Assembly: GCA_947311845.1 (NCBI GenBank)
Contig: CAMZMU010000063.1
Location: 52,764,846-52,828,845, forward strand
Source: Poa pratensis
Lineage: Eukaryota > Streptophyta > Magnoliopsida > Poales > Poaceae
Length of the DNA stretch: 64,000 nt
Direction of reading: 5' to 3'
In this document: one piece after another, positions 24,622-35,743 of the stretch
Layout of the letters: the number at the start of each line of letters is the position of its first letter
How positions within the stretch are numbered: the first letter of the stretch is position 1
Program-made: the position numbers and the translations under genes
The notes under the pieces: model-generated
The model's database searches: none
What the model was told of the DNA's origin: nothing
Seen by the model: only the letters and a program-made list of their open reading frames with translations

Positions 24622-26516
24622 GGGCGCGTTTGGTAGCCTGCAGCCAGCCGGGCCAGGCCCGCTGGCTGCAGAACCACCCTGCTTGTTTGCTTGCCTGCAG
24701 CCCGAAACTTGCATAGCGCGGTTCTTAAAGCACCCTTGGGCCAGGCCCAGTGGGAACGGCCGAATCGGAGATGGCGCGAGCGGGGAAAATCAGGCGGGAG
24801 GATTTCGGTCACCGCCCGCCAAAATTCACCACTCTATTTAGCTCACCTCCAAATCGAGTCCTGCCATTTGTTCCATTCGAGCTCTTGCAATGGCGGCTGG
24901 AGCGCTTTGTGTGACGGCGAAGGCGACTTCAACGGCGACCTCCACCGAGGTGCTGACCTCGACGGCGACCTCGCCGGGGACCTCCACCGCCTCCACGGCG
25001 ACCTCTGGCATGAAGGCGGACGGGAAGATGCAGATGCACCCGGTGGATGTAAGATTTTCTGAACCTTATGCTTGTTCGTACCGTAGATCTGTTGCTCGTA
25101 CCTTATAGATCTGTTGTTCTTCCACATGTAGACCACAAATCCACGTTACTTAGCCTCCGTACTTAGATTGCTCATGTTCATAGATTGCCTGACTAGGCCG
25201 ACCTTGCCGTGTTTCGTGGATCAGGTTCGCGGTAAGAAGAGAGTGCCTCTGCAAGCGCTATGCGAGAATGCACTGCCCGAGATGTTCGACCATCAGTTAG
25301 CTTCCAAGCCTCTCGACGTACTGCCTCTGAATGCACTCCCTATGGATTCAGTGACTGACTCAGATGTGCAATCTGACATGACTGCCAAGGGGACTAACAA
25401 GAGAGTGCACTCTCAGATGCGTAGTGGATCTACTTCGAGGCAGACAATGCAATGGACACTCCTCTATCCCTATTTGTTCTGAACAGGGTAGTGCAGCTAG
25501 TGGAGAAGGGGATCCAGTTTGACAAATGCTTCAAGGATCTGTACATCAGGAAGGTCAGCGATGCTGTTCTTGAGTTCACTGGTCTGACTATCACCAGCAC
25601 TCAAGTGTACAACCATCTGAGGAAGTGGAGAGTCAGGTGGGTTAGGATTAACGAACTGAAGCGCATGCCTGGAGTAGTTTGGTATGAAACCAGCACGACT
25701 CTGATGATGGCTGATGTTCAGCTGCTTCATCACCTTCAGGTTTGCTTGCCCTTCCATTCAACCCAACTGTTGTACTCTTTTGTTCATAGCCAGCTTCAAA
25801 TACTGTGTACACTAACGATTTGAAAATGCCATTACTAGACATTCCCCAGGGACGAGGAGCTGCTGAGCCATCCAATTACCAACTTCGCTCAAATGAAGGC
25901 CATCTTCAAGGTGAGGACAATTCAGCCACGTAGCATGTACTCTCCAGCGTTGATCATCAAGGCAATGGACTTCCTGGCGGACAACGCAGAGGAGCAGCTC
26001 AAGTACTCCGGCATGAGCAAGCCGGAGAGGTGTGCCTGGCTTAGGGCTTACCTGCGTAGCCTGTTCGTCGATGCATTCCCTGATGACCAGTAGGTACTGA
26101 TTAGTGGTCTGTAATATGTAGGAGGAGGTATATATTAACCCCTCCGTTGATGAACTTCAGATGCAGCATGAGCTTCTGATCGTGCTGCATAGACCTGTTT
26201 GTGAACTCGGTATCCTATTATGCTATGATATGATATGGTTTATGCTCCATTATTTGTCGGGTAACATCACCATAGGTGAAAGAGGTAGCCATAAGCAGTT
26301 GCTTTGCATACAACCAAACATAAGCATAGTTGCATATGGCCATGCAATGATGTAACCAAACAATCACAACAAATTGCCCAGCCCATGCGGCGTTCTTTGC
26401 TGCAGGCTACCAAACAAACCCACCAACAGATCTCGGGGGCTGTTTTCCTTCGGCCATGCCCGCTGGAGCCTGCCCCTAGCGAGGTGGGAAACCCCTGCAG
26501 GCTACCAAACACGCCC
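24622..26516. mobile_element. Harbinger-like element carrying only a Myb/SANT-like gene
   Basis: The inverted ends are gggcgcgtttggtagcctgc (left) and the complement of gcaggctaccaaacacgccc (right). CAA is on both sides (24619-24621, 26517-26519), giving a 1895-bp element with a 3-bp duplication. Inside is a spliced gene for a Myb/SANT-like protein, the usual ORF1 partner of Harbinger transposases, but no DDE transposase. PIF/Harbinger assignment rests on the 3-bp duplication and the ORF1 type. The duplication is CAA rather than the usual TWA, so the superfamily is not fully certain. Confidence 0.7.
24890..26093 (+). pseudogene. Harbinger ORF1-type Myb/SANT-like protein, one frameshift
   Basis: Probable exons are 24890-25048 (MAAGALC, Thr/Ser-rich leader), 25225 onward, a continuation to 25739, and 25839-26093. 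Exon 2 runs in frame to TMQWT. The tryptophan is the first conserved residue of the Myb/SANT-like fold. The frame must then shift near 25456-25458 to continue as PLSLFVLNRVVQLVEKGIQF and KVSDAVLEFTGLTITSTQVY, the helix-turn-helix region ending at HLQ (25739). The last exon gives RDEELLSHPITNFAQMKAIF and stops at 26093. In active elements this protein binds terminal DNA and helps import the transposase. The frame break makes this copy defective unless the base is a sequence error. Confidence 0.7.
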
Positions 26517-26519
26517 CAA

Positions 26520-27013
26520 AGTAGTTGTGTGCAGCCTGTGCCTGTAGGGGGACAAGAGTCGTAGATACTTAGAGTACATGTAGAAATCATCAACGGAATC
26601 TGGGTGCATATGAAGTTATGAACCCGTTTTTCTTTCTCACAAACAAAGTGAAAGTCGTATTTGTAAGTTCCAAAAAGTAAATAGATAACACAAACATATG
26701 TCGTATGGGGTAGAAACTTACAATTGTGTTATTTCATAACATTCGCGAGTTGTGCTAAAATCACAAGACCACGAATGATCATTTAAGTTTTAAATTTTGA
26801 AACTTAGCTTGCAGCCTGTATTATTTTGTGATTTGTTGCGCATGTAAAAAATGGTCATATTAAGTTCCAAAATTTACGTCCACATATGTACATGCATGTA
26901 TCCATGTATGACTAGAAGGGGCCACCACCATTGTGGCTACCGTTGCAAAAGTGTACTACAACGTGATTAATTTATAATATGCTTCTAAAATACTAGTGAA
27001 CAAGCAAACGCGA
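26520..27013. other. Intergenic region with nothing recognised
   Basis: AT-rich DNA between the Harbinger-like element and the MITE upstream of the acyltransferase gene. No coding sequence or repeat ends were recognised. Confidence 0.4.
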
Positions 27014-27288
27014 CTCCTTCGATTTAAGGGAATTGTGTAGGATTTTTATATAATGCGGATATTTAGGATTTTTCCTACAAAGTTTGTTTGTACTCATAGG
27101 ATTGCACTCTCTTCGAACTCCTACAAATGATTTCTTTGCACTCTATTTTGGAGGAAAATTTCTCTCAACTCCTATGAGTACAAACACTGATGGATAGTAA
27201 TTTCTAACCCTATAGAATGAAGTGGACCTGTTATTTCAGTCATGTGTTTTTCCTATTCCTGCATTTTAAAAATCCTGCAAATGAAGGA
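27014..27288. mobile_element. MITE-like element upstream of the acyltransferase gene
   Basis: The left end, ctccttcgatttaagggaat, and the complement of the right end, ctccttcatttgcaggattt, are related inverted sequences. The interior shows further pairing (tttgtactcataggatt with aactcctatgagtacaaa). Length is about 275 bp. This resembles the grass MITE type that begins with a CTCCTTTGATT-like end. Its target-site duplication is not clear. It lies about 440 bp before the start codon, so it may form part of the promoter. Confidence 0.55.
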
Positions 27289-27725
27289 GCCCTACAATGG
27301 GAAGAAAAAGGACTGAACCAAACTGGAACCGCTGCAAATGCCAAACGAGTCCCAAATTTGAAAAGAAAACGAATTTTCACTCGAGTTCACACAGTCCACG
27401 CACCGCACCATATACGGCGAGGAGAGCAGAGGACGGCCCGTGGAGAATCCGAGGGGAGAGCAGAGGAGACCGGCTCCTCCACCTCCAGTAAAAAACCCAG
27501 TCCACCACCACCGCCACGCACACCCACTCCACCACCACCATCACCACGCCCCCCTCTCTCCCCGCGCAGGCGCTGAGAGTGTGAGGAGCCGTACCGTACG
27601 GGGCGCTAGGGTTTACTCCGCCCGCGGCGCCCGGGATCTCGCGCTCCCCAATGCAGCAGCCGCCGCCGCCGCCGCCGCGTCGCTGATCCCGAGGCCCGCC
27701 TCCGCCGCGGCAGTGTAGCGTCGCC

Positions 27726-30700
27726 ATGGCGCGGCGCCACGGGTGGCAGCTCCCTGCCCACACACTGCAGGTCCGTTCGCCCTCGTCCTTCCTTCCCTGT
27801 GTTTCCCGTCCGTGCTTGGACCCGCAATGCGCGTGCCTTCGGCTTCGGATCTCTCCGCCGCGTCGCCTACGGTTCCTGTGCCGCCGCGGGACTAGAGAAT
27901 TTCGGTTCAATGCTTCCATGGGCCCTGCAGTAGAGCAATGGCGCTTGCAAATCTCCTGGTGCTATGCGGCCGGTGTGGATAGTGTCATTTTTTACAGTCA
28001 TAGTACTAGCATGTCTAGGTTATCATCACGAGTAAATTACCGATTCCCGTTGTTCGATTCGATCTGATGTGTCCCCTCGCCTTTCGGCTTCATTCTTATA
28101 ATTCGTAATCATCTATCTGTCTGATGTAATGGGGTTACTTTTACCTACATTTTTTGGGCGCTTCTGCGGGACTTCACTCTGTACTGTGTGTAGATGGTGA
28201 TTGCTACTAGCATGTTGGCTGTTTCTGCTGCCCCGACGCCAAGCAGTACATGGATTTGATTTGCTTATTAGCGGTTTCATCTGGTGCCATGTTGCCCGAA
28301 TTTCATGGGGGTGCTTCATTCTGAAAATAAACTGTTACTTTTTGTTGCTTTCCTGTTGGTCTCTTCTGCTCTTTCGTCTTTGATGTGATGGGGGATTCTG
28401 GCCTTGGAGTTGGAATTCGGTTTCCGCGGCTTTCACTGCCGCCGCCAACTCTGTTTTTTTGTCTCCTTCCTGTTTACACTGCCAACTCGCTTTAATTAGC
28501 CTAACCTGAGTTTGATCACATGATAACTACGAACTGTTGGATTTTATAGTAACTCGATTGCGGAATTTGAGTTTGCTTAGCCCTTTGTGTGTTGTGTATC
28601 CTGGCTAAGCACATCAGATCGGGGACAGCTGACCTATCATTAAAAAAGAGTGACCTGTAATAAAGAGCTTTGTCTATTGAATTAGCAAGTATTATAGCCA
28701 ACGATTGGATATTTATGACTGAGTTTTGGCTGGTGATCTGAGCTCTGGGAGGAAGGAGGTGATGTGTTGCACCACATTTGGTCTATGCATCTGGTTCTGT
28801 CGAGTGCATTCTATCTTTAGTTAAGAAAATTCAGTTAGTACTAATAGCTCTGGTCCATATACAGGAATTCATCCTGCTCACCTTCATCTGATCGTCTTAT
28901 CTCCCCTTTATTAAAATCCAGACGGTTGTTCAAAAGATCAAACAAATAGGCAAAGGTTATTATCTCTGATCTTGTTTTTTACCAGAGGCCTGCAAAATCT
29001 CAGCAAGCGTAGATACCTTATGTAAAAAAACTTAAGTTCTCCACATGTGAATTTGACAGTTTAGGCACTTCAGATGCTCGTTATTTATGAAAATCGGTGT
29101 TTAGGCAAAGGTTATTATCTCTGATCTTGTTTTTTACCAGACGGATGGTGATTTTTTTGGCAGGTGGTGGCTATAACAGTGTTCTTCTTGCTGTGTATAG
29201 CATTCTATGCTTTCTTGTCTCCATTTCTCGGGAAGGATTTGTATCAATATATTGCAATCGGTGTTTACAGTTTTCTGGTAAGGTTCCACTTCCTCTCTTT
29301 TCATGCATGGACTGAATCGTGAAGTACATTTCATTTGATATACCTTTGGATCATTTCTGTTTATCAGGCCTTATCAGTACTAATTCTGTATGCTAGATGT
29401 ACTGCTATTGATCCTGCTGACCCTGGCATCCTGATTACCGTCAATGGTGCACTAATCTATAAATCAGAAGGTATGTCCTGATACCTGGTGAAACTGCTAT
29501 TGAAGTTTTGAATACTAATGCAGCATATCCTTTTGGTTAAAAGCAAACATAGACACTCAAGAAGAAGCTGGCAAATCAGGATTGCAAACAAGCGAGGAAA
29601 TCCAGAAGCATAAATCATGTTTAGGAGCTGGTTGTTTCTGTTGTGCTGTTTTTAGGAAAGAGGATTGTCGCAAAGAAGATGAAGCTTACCAGCAGGAAGA
29701 TTATGGTGAGGAAGCGCTCTTTTGCAGCCTTTGCAATACGGAGGTACTTACTTCAGCTCCAACCCTATTTAGCTAGCAGAATATATCAGGGTTCAGACAC
29801 ATTTCTCCTTTTGTTAGTCACATGGTAGTTCTGAAAAACGGCGCATTCAGTAATTCTAATTTACCTGTTTCTTGGGTCCATGCCTATTTCCTATAACTGA
29901 CGGTTATATTACAACAGATGTTAAAGAGGTCTGGTATAAATTGGATTATTGTTTATCTGTGTATTCACTTGAAATTTTGGTTCCATGCGCAGCATAATGT
30001 CGTATTTAAACAGTTCCAAGACTTTTAGCAACAGACAATGTTTCCTGTAACAAGTTAGTTGCATCTGCCTTTGACACAGGCAGACGCAGTTCATATTATG
30101 GCATAGAAACAAACTTTAGTTTTCCATAGAGACATAAAGTCCAAAACAAACCAGCCTAGTTAACATCGATGCGGTAGCTGGTAAAAACAATCTCACATTA
30201 AGGATTATTAAGGAAAGATGCATGAATGAGATAATTGCATAGATCTTGTTTCTATTGAAAATAGGTCAGGAAAAAGGAAAAGAAGAGTGGATAAAATAGA
30301 CAATGTTTATGAGATCCATAGTAGGTGTCATCTACATTAGGTCTGCCTTGGTATTTATCTGGTTTGGTACTTCTGCAACATTAATAGATTATGAGTAGCG
30401 CATTTAAAGTTTGCTTCCTTCTATTTCTTTGGTGTATCAATATCCAGGCCCTTTCGGTTTCCGCAAATTCATGCTGTTAATTTAGAGTATTGGTTTGTAC
30501 TGAAATGCTTTTGTCTTTGTGTATTGATACAGGTGCGTAAAAATAGTAAACATTGTCGAAGCTGTGACAAGTGTGTTGATGGTTTTGATCATCATTGTCG
30601 GGTAGGTGTCCTGTTGAAGCTCATGTAGTTCTTTTTTTTTTGCCCTTTATAGTTTGTTGGTGTGGCTTTTCTTTTCTCTTATTTCATACTTTTGATGCAG

Positions 30701-33620
30701 TGGCTGAACAATTGCGTTGGAAGGAAAAACTATGTCACGTTTTTGTGCCTTATGGCTGTGAGTCTTGCTTGGGTATGATATTTCTATCTGGCAACATATT
30801 TTTTTCTAAATGCCGATAAGTATATGATTAAGTCTGAATTTGACGTTCTGAAAGCATCTTTTCATGTTTTAATTGTAATTTTTCATTATGCCATAAAGCT
30901 TGCGGTTGAGTGTGGTGTTGGTATAGCTGTGTTTGTCCGTTGCTTCACTGATAAAACATCCATTGAAGAAGAGATAGGGGAAAAGCTTGGTTATGGTCTT
31001 TCACGAGCACCGTTTGCAGTCATTGTGGTAAGTGTTACCCCTTTTGTTGATCTAGTTTTGAGGCATATCGCTGCAGTACTTCTTCCTGTACATTTGCATT
31101 TCATCATGACTACTTTTACAATTCCCATCCTCTTTTTTACAATTCTCATCCTCTTCAAATCTTCATTGTGTGGTCTATGTAAGGTGCAAAATCAAATCAG
31201 GAGTATATGTTGATGTTGTAATATTGCTGTTGAGCTGCATTGAAGTATTACCCTATATATTAAGGCGCGAGATTTTGCCGGCCTGAGAGCGCTCTACAGT
31301 GTTTCTTTTTTTCTTTTTTCTTTTTTTTTCCCACATGGTTTTTTTTTTGCCACGACACTCCACAGTGTTTCGATCCACGCCGTCGCCTCTCGATCCGACG
31401 TTCCACGCGGCAAATTTGCAAGAAAGTCCCCCCGTTTCCCGGAAATTACGAACCGGCGCTTTTGCGGAAATACCCTTGCATTTACAAAAAATTACTATTC
31501 GCTCCCCTTTTCATGATAATATGTACACAAAATATATGCGCGTCGACGAGTAGGTTCCATTCCCGTGATCGGTTTCGAGTTTGGTCCACTCTACCTCCTT
31601 AATTTTGGATCCAAATTCGCAAAAACATTTGACGAATTTTGTCAAATTCGTCGCACTCAGTCATTCGTTTCAATTTTCCTTTGACGGGTAGATGGATATC
31701 ACCCTTCCAAACAACTTTCATGTTTTAACATTTTTATTTTTACGGACATATACATAATTCTCTCTAATCTTCAAATTCGTTGTACTTTAGGCGACATTTT
31801 TGCAAGAAAGTCCTCAAGTTTTCCGGAAATTACGAACCAGTCCCTCCATACAAATACGCAACATTTACTATGTCATTATAACAAAACATTTCACACATAA
31901 AATTTCTCTTAAAGGGCGCGGCGGTGTCGCCGCGCCGAATTCAACTAGTATAGTTAATTATAACATCATACTTGAGTTAGTCATCCCTCAAGCGACAAGG
32001 ACTGTACAATAGCCAATTTTTTGAGTATGAAACATGACTAGCACAATCCTAATTCAGTACATCCTTGACTTCAGGCCCTGAGTACAGCCCTTTCTGTTCT
32101 TGCTTCAGTGCCCTTGGCGGAGCTGTTCTTCTTTCATATATTATTAATCCGTAAGGTTGGTTCTTATCCTTTGTAAAAAATTGTACTCTCATTTTCGTAA
32201 GGAATGGATTATGATATTGCATTGTTACACCATTTTTCAGGGCATCACAACTTATGAGTATGTTGTGGCAATGAGGGCTCAGAGTGAACCTCCAGGCCTC
32301 TCTGTCAATGATGACCAGCAAAGCTTGGCATCTTCTCCCATGAGTTCTGCACCAACTGCTTTCAGCGGGAGCTCGTTCGCGCGGCACTACAAAGGTGCAT
32401 GGTGCACTCCACCACGCATCTTTGTTGACCAGGTGTGTTTTGTATCCAGTGACACTTCTAGTTGTAAATCATGTCAACTTTCCGTAGTTTGCTCAAAGAA
32501 ACCAAATCCCCATAAAGAGTTAATTGTCTGGCGTTCATGTTTCTATCATTGGAAGCATATCAAGTTCTGGGATTACTTTTTCAAGGAAGGGGTTATGTTT
32601 TCCACTTCAATAAACCTGCACTGTCATTGAGATAATCTATCAGAACTATTTGTGCAAGGCATGTGTTCTGTACATCATAATTGTTTCCATTTTGAAGTTG
32701 AATTCTATCTCCTACTTTTTGAGAAAGTTCTTCTGCCTATATTTGATCTTGTCTGCATGATATCACAGGACGAAATCATTCCGCACTTGGGACCTGGGCG
32801 ATTACCTTCAACTGTTGATCCTGATAGCATGGACCCGGTCGAAAGAGCCAAGCAACATGCTAAGCGCCCAGTTCGCATTAGCCCATGGAAGCTCGCAAAA
32901 CTGGATTCAAACGAGGCCATGAAAGCAGCAGCAAAAGCCAGAGCCTCTTCATCCGTACTGAAACCGATCAATAGCCGTACCCAATACGAGGCCGACCAGT
33001 GCTCCAGTGACAACCTCAGCTGCAGAAGCAGTGTCATGAGTGGTGATACTGGACACCACATCGACACTCGGCCTGGCAGGAATGCTCAGCACAAGTCCTC
33101 TTATGCACCCAGCATAGCAAGTGCAGACGACATTGAGCTGTATCCCCAGACACCCAGCAGCTTCCAGAGCAACTTGCGGACTCCGACGCCTATTGCAGAG
33201 CACCATCCCGCAAAGCACTTCAACCCGATCTATCAGACATCAGTAAACCGGTCTCCATTCTCAGCCAGAGCAAGTGCCGTAAACGAAGCGGCCATCTCAG
33301 AAGCCAACAACGCAAGGAGGTTTGGTGTTCCAAACACAGATAGATCCCCTCGGTCGTCTGTGTACTGGGATCAGGAAACTGGCCGGTTCATGTCTGCGCA
33401 GGCAAACCAGGGTCCGAGCTCTCGCGCGGGCCGTCCCGACCTTGTGTACACCGGACAGTCCATATTCTTTGGTGGACCTCTGATGGCAGATTCTGCAACG
33501 AGAAGCTTCAGAGATCCTGGCGGCTGCAGCCAACGCTCCTCTGGCGCGTCTCGGCCTCACCAGCTCCCCGTGTTCATTCCCACCGATCCCAAGAAAGATC
33601 ACGTCTCCAGGTTACCGTGA
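27726..33620 (+). CDS. PAT: DHHC-type protein S-acyltransferase (palmitoyltransferase)
   Basis: The enzyme attaches palmitate to cysteines of membrane-associated proteins, in Golgi, plasma or vacuolar membranes. Ten exons join in frame: 27726-27770, 29164-29277, 29368-29470, 29544-29743, 30533-30601, 30701-30772, 30899-31027, 32075-32155, 32241-32432, 32769-33620. The total is 1857 bp, 618 aa. TM1 and TM2 lie in about residues 16-64, followed by the DPG motif (DPADPG, 68-73). The cysteine-rich domain runs [19 protein letters not shown] to the catalytic DHHC at 173-176, then [13 protein letters not shown]3 and TM4 follow (about 190-270), then the TTxE motif (TTYE, 274-277) and a long Ser-rich tail, as in Arabidopsis PAT19-22. 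All catalytic residues are present. Intron 1 is 1.4 kb; intron 7 contains a Helitron. Exons are read from splice sites without transcripts. Confidence 0.93.
28948..28985. repeat. 38-bp direct repeat, copy 1, in acyltransferase intron 1
   Basis: The sequence beginning aggcaaaggttattatctct is repeated exactly at 29103-29140. Both copies end in ttttttaccag, which looks like a splice acceptor. The used acceptor is 29163. Confidence 0.8.
29103..29140. repeat. 38-bp direct repeat, copy 2, in acyltransferase intron 1
   Basis: This is an exact copy of 28948-28985, only 23 bp before the exon 2 acceptor. It may be a cryptic acceptor. Confidence 0.8.
31247..31948 (+). mobile_element. Non-autonomous Helitron in acyltransferase intron 7
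   Basis: The 3' end has the Helitron signature. A 9-bp GC stem (ggcgcggcg, loop gtgt, cgccgcgcc at 31915-31936) is followed 12 nt later by CTAG (ending 31948), with T as the next base. The interior (about 31500-31800) is strongly similar to the Helitron at 59112-63863 (about 59215-59490), including the words cattcccgtgatcggtttcg and ttaattttggatccaaa. The 5' end is placed near 31247 from similarity to the element at 48170 (shared cggcctgagag) and is approximate. No Rep/helicase gene is present. Confidence 0.78.
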
Positions 33621-35743
33621 AGTAAGCTGTTTTTGGAGTAGTCTTCGGAAGCGCTCTGCCTTGTGCTTCAATGTACATAGTTCTCATTTCTTACATCAGA
33701 CATCGTGGGCTGCGTTTTTCTGTCAGTTAGGTGGAAATCGAGGTTAATTTAGTTACGATTTGAAGACAGATATCATTGAGTCTTACTCTTTGTTTATCAA
33801 GGAAAAATGTTCTGGATTTAATTTACCAAATTTGAGCAGTGGTTTGTGTTCATCTTGAGGTGTTGGGTAATTAGGATAACGGATAAGGATTAATGGATAA
33901 GGATGTTTATGCGTGTTAGATGCACCTGGTTGGTTGGTCGGCCGACCCGCCCCCCAAAGATCAGTCAGTAACAACAAATGTCAGGAGCCTGAAGCTGTGA
34001 AGCATCGACGACCTTTCTCTTTCTGGTATCTTAGGTGGATCATATCGCACAACTTTATACCTCAGTCGGCTGTCGACCTTTGACTAAGATCGACCTACTC
34101 GATCGTATTATATCACCATATATAAAACTTTGTAGTAACCCGTTTGCGATATGCCGACTAATCCAGGCAATCTCAAATCCAGATCCTGCGCTCGCTGACT
34201 GAACTGTCCGCGAGCATATCTCAGTGGCTACAATCATATTTTACCTTCCACTTCTGTGAGGAACTAGTAATCCGATAAGGGAGGAGAATAACCGAGTTCG
34301 GCCCCTTTCAACTCGTCATTTCACACTCGCAGATAAGACACGGCCGGAAAGCTAGATAAGACCCGGCAAACACACCTTCCACGTCGATCGACCACCGATG
34401 GCTACGTCTCGTCTGGCAGGTAGCACTTTTCCCTCGACGTAACCGTCGGCTCGAAACGGCCGAGGAAACGCAGACTCTGCAGGCGCCTAGAAAAGGGTGG
34501 GCACCGTCCCTGCCCAGGGTGGAAGAAGAAGTGGAAATATCGTAGCTGCAATTGAAGGAGTGACGTGCGACGGCCCGTCCGGGACATGCCGGGGCCCGGG
34601 ATCCCGGTATGGGGCTGGACTGGACTTATGTGGATTTTGGTGTACATGGCACGACCGGGCCGAACAAGAACGGCCCTCTATTGATTGCCGCCGCGAGGGC
34701 GGATGTAGACATGTACTATAGTGGTGGCTGGTGGAGATGTTTATCGTATTTATTTTTCTGAAAAATCTTATCGAGTGTTCGAGTACCGGCGACGTGTGCC
34801 AATTACTGTCAATTTTCGTCCTAACCTGTGTTGTTGGCTTGTTGCACCATGAGAAATGAAGTACAGTAGCAGTTCTCTCACTACTTCGTGATCACGGCAT
34901 TTTTTTCGAGAGTAAGATCACGACATTGAAATTCATACATGTCTAAGAAGCACGGAGCTAAAAAAAAATGGTGTAGGATAACTTAATGCATCATTTCTCC
35001 ATCTCCTACAAATGATCATGTTTTCTGGTTCGTCGGATAAGGTGCTTTTGAAGGAAATTGTATTGAAAACCGCAACAACAGTCATAATTCTTTGCATGTG
35101 TGGAGTTTTTACCTAAACTAGCATTTAGGTGCACCAACATCTTCATAATTTTGAAAACTTGTAAGCACGATAATCGGCTAAAATACTTTATATACCATAA
35201 TCATATACTATGATGCCTTTCATGGTCGAAAAGTCAGGTTCATGGGATTAGGTGTGTTGGAAGGAAATTTTTTATCTTTTTTAGGAGCCCTTTACTTCAT
35301 TAGTTATTTTGTTTTTGTTTGTTATTCTTTTCCGACCAGGACTTGGAGTCGATTAACTTTTCTTTTCTAAAAAGGGAGGTCAAAGCCTCCCGGTCTCTGC
35401 ATCATAGGATGCACACACACAACCATGATTTTAACTACTCTAGATTTGTTAATGCAAAATATACTGTGGTGGCCTAGAAGGGAATAACCAACCCCTAACT
35501 ATGCCACACAAGCAAGGGCGAAACATACATCTACAGGTCATGACAACACGTTGGTTTCAGTTGTTGTTGCAACGCGCGTCTACGAATGATTGACATCAAC
35601 CATCTTGCCATGTTCGATGACATTATGTCAATTCGATTCAGCCGCAGGCGAACCTTGTCTTGAAATCTAGATGAAGATAGCTATCGAAACTCCAAAGTAT
35701 ACTCTAATAAGTTGCCAGCACACTTATACTTCAACTAGGAACC
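33621..35743. other. Acyltransferase 3' UTR and intergenic DNA
   Basis: The first few hundred bases are the probable 3' UTR. Beyond that no gene was recognised. A segment at about 35545-35680 (with ttcgattcagccgcaggcga) is related to 37626-37755, bracketing the copy of the RING gene flank that lies between them. Confidence 0.45.
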
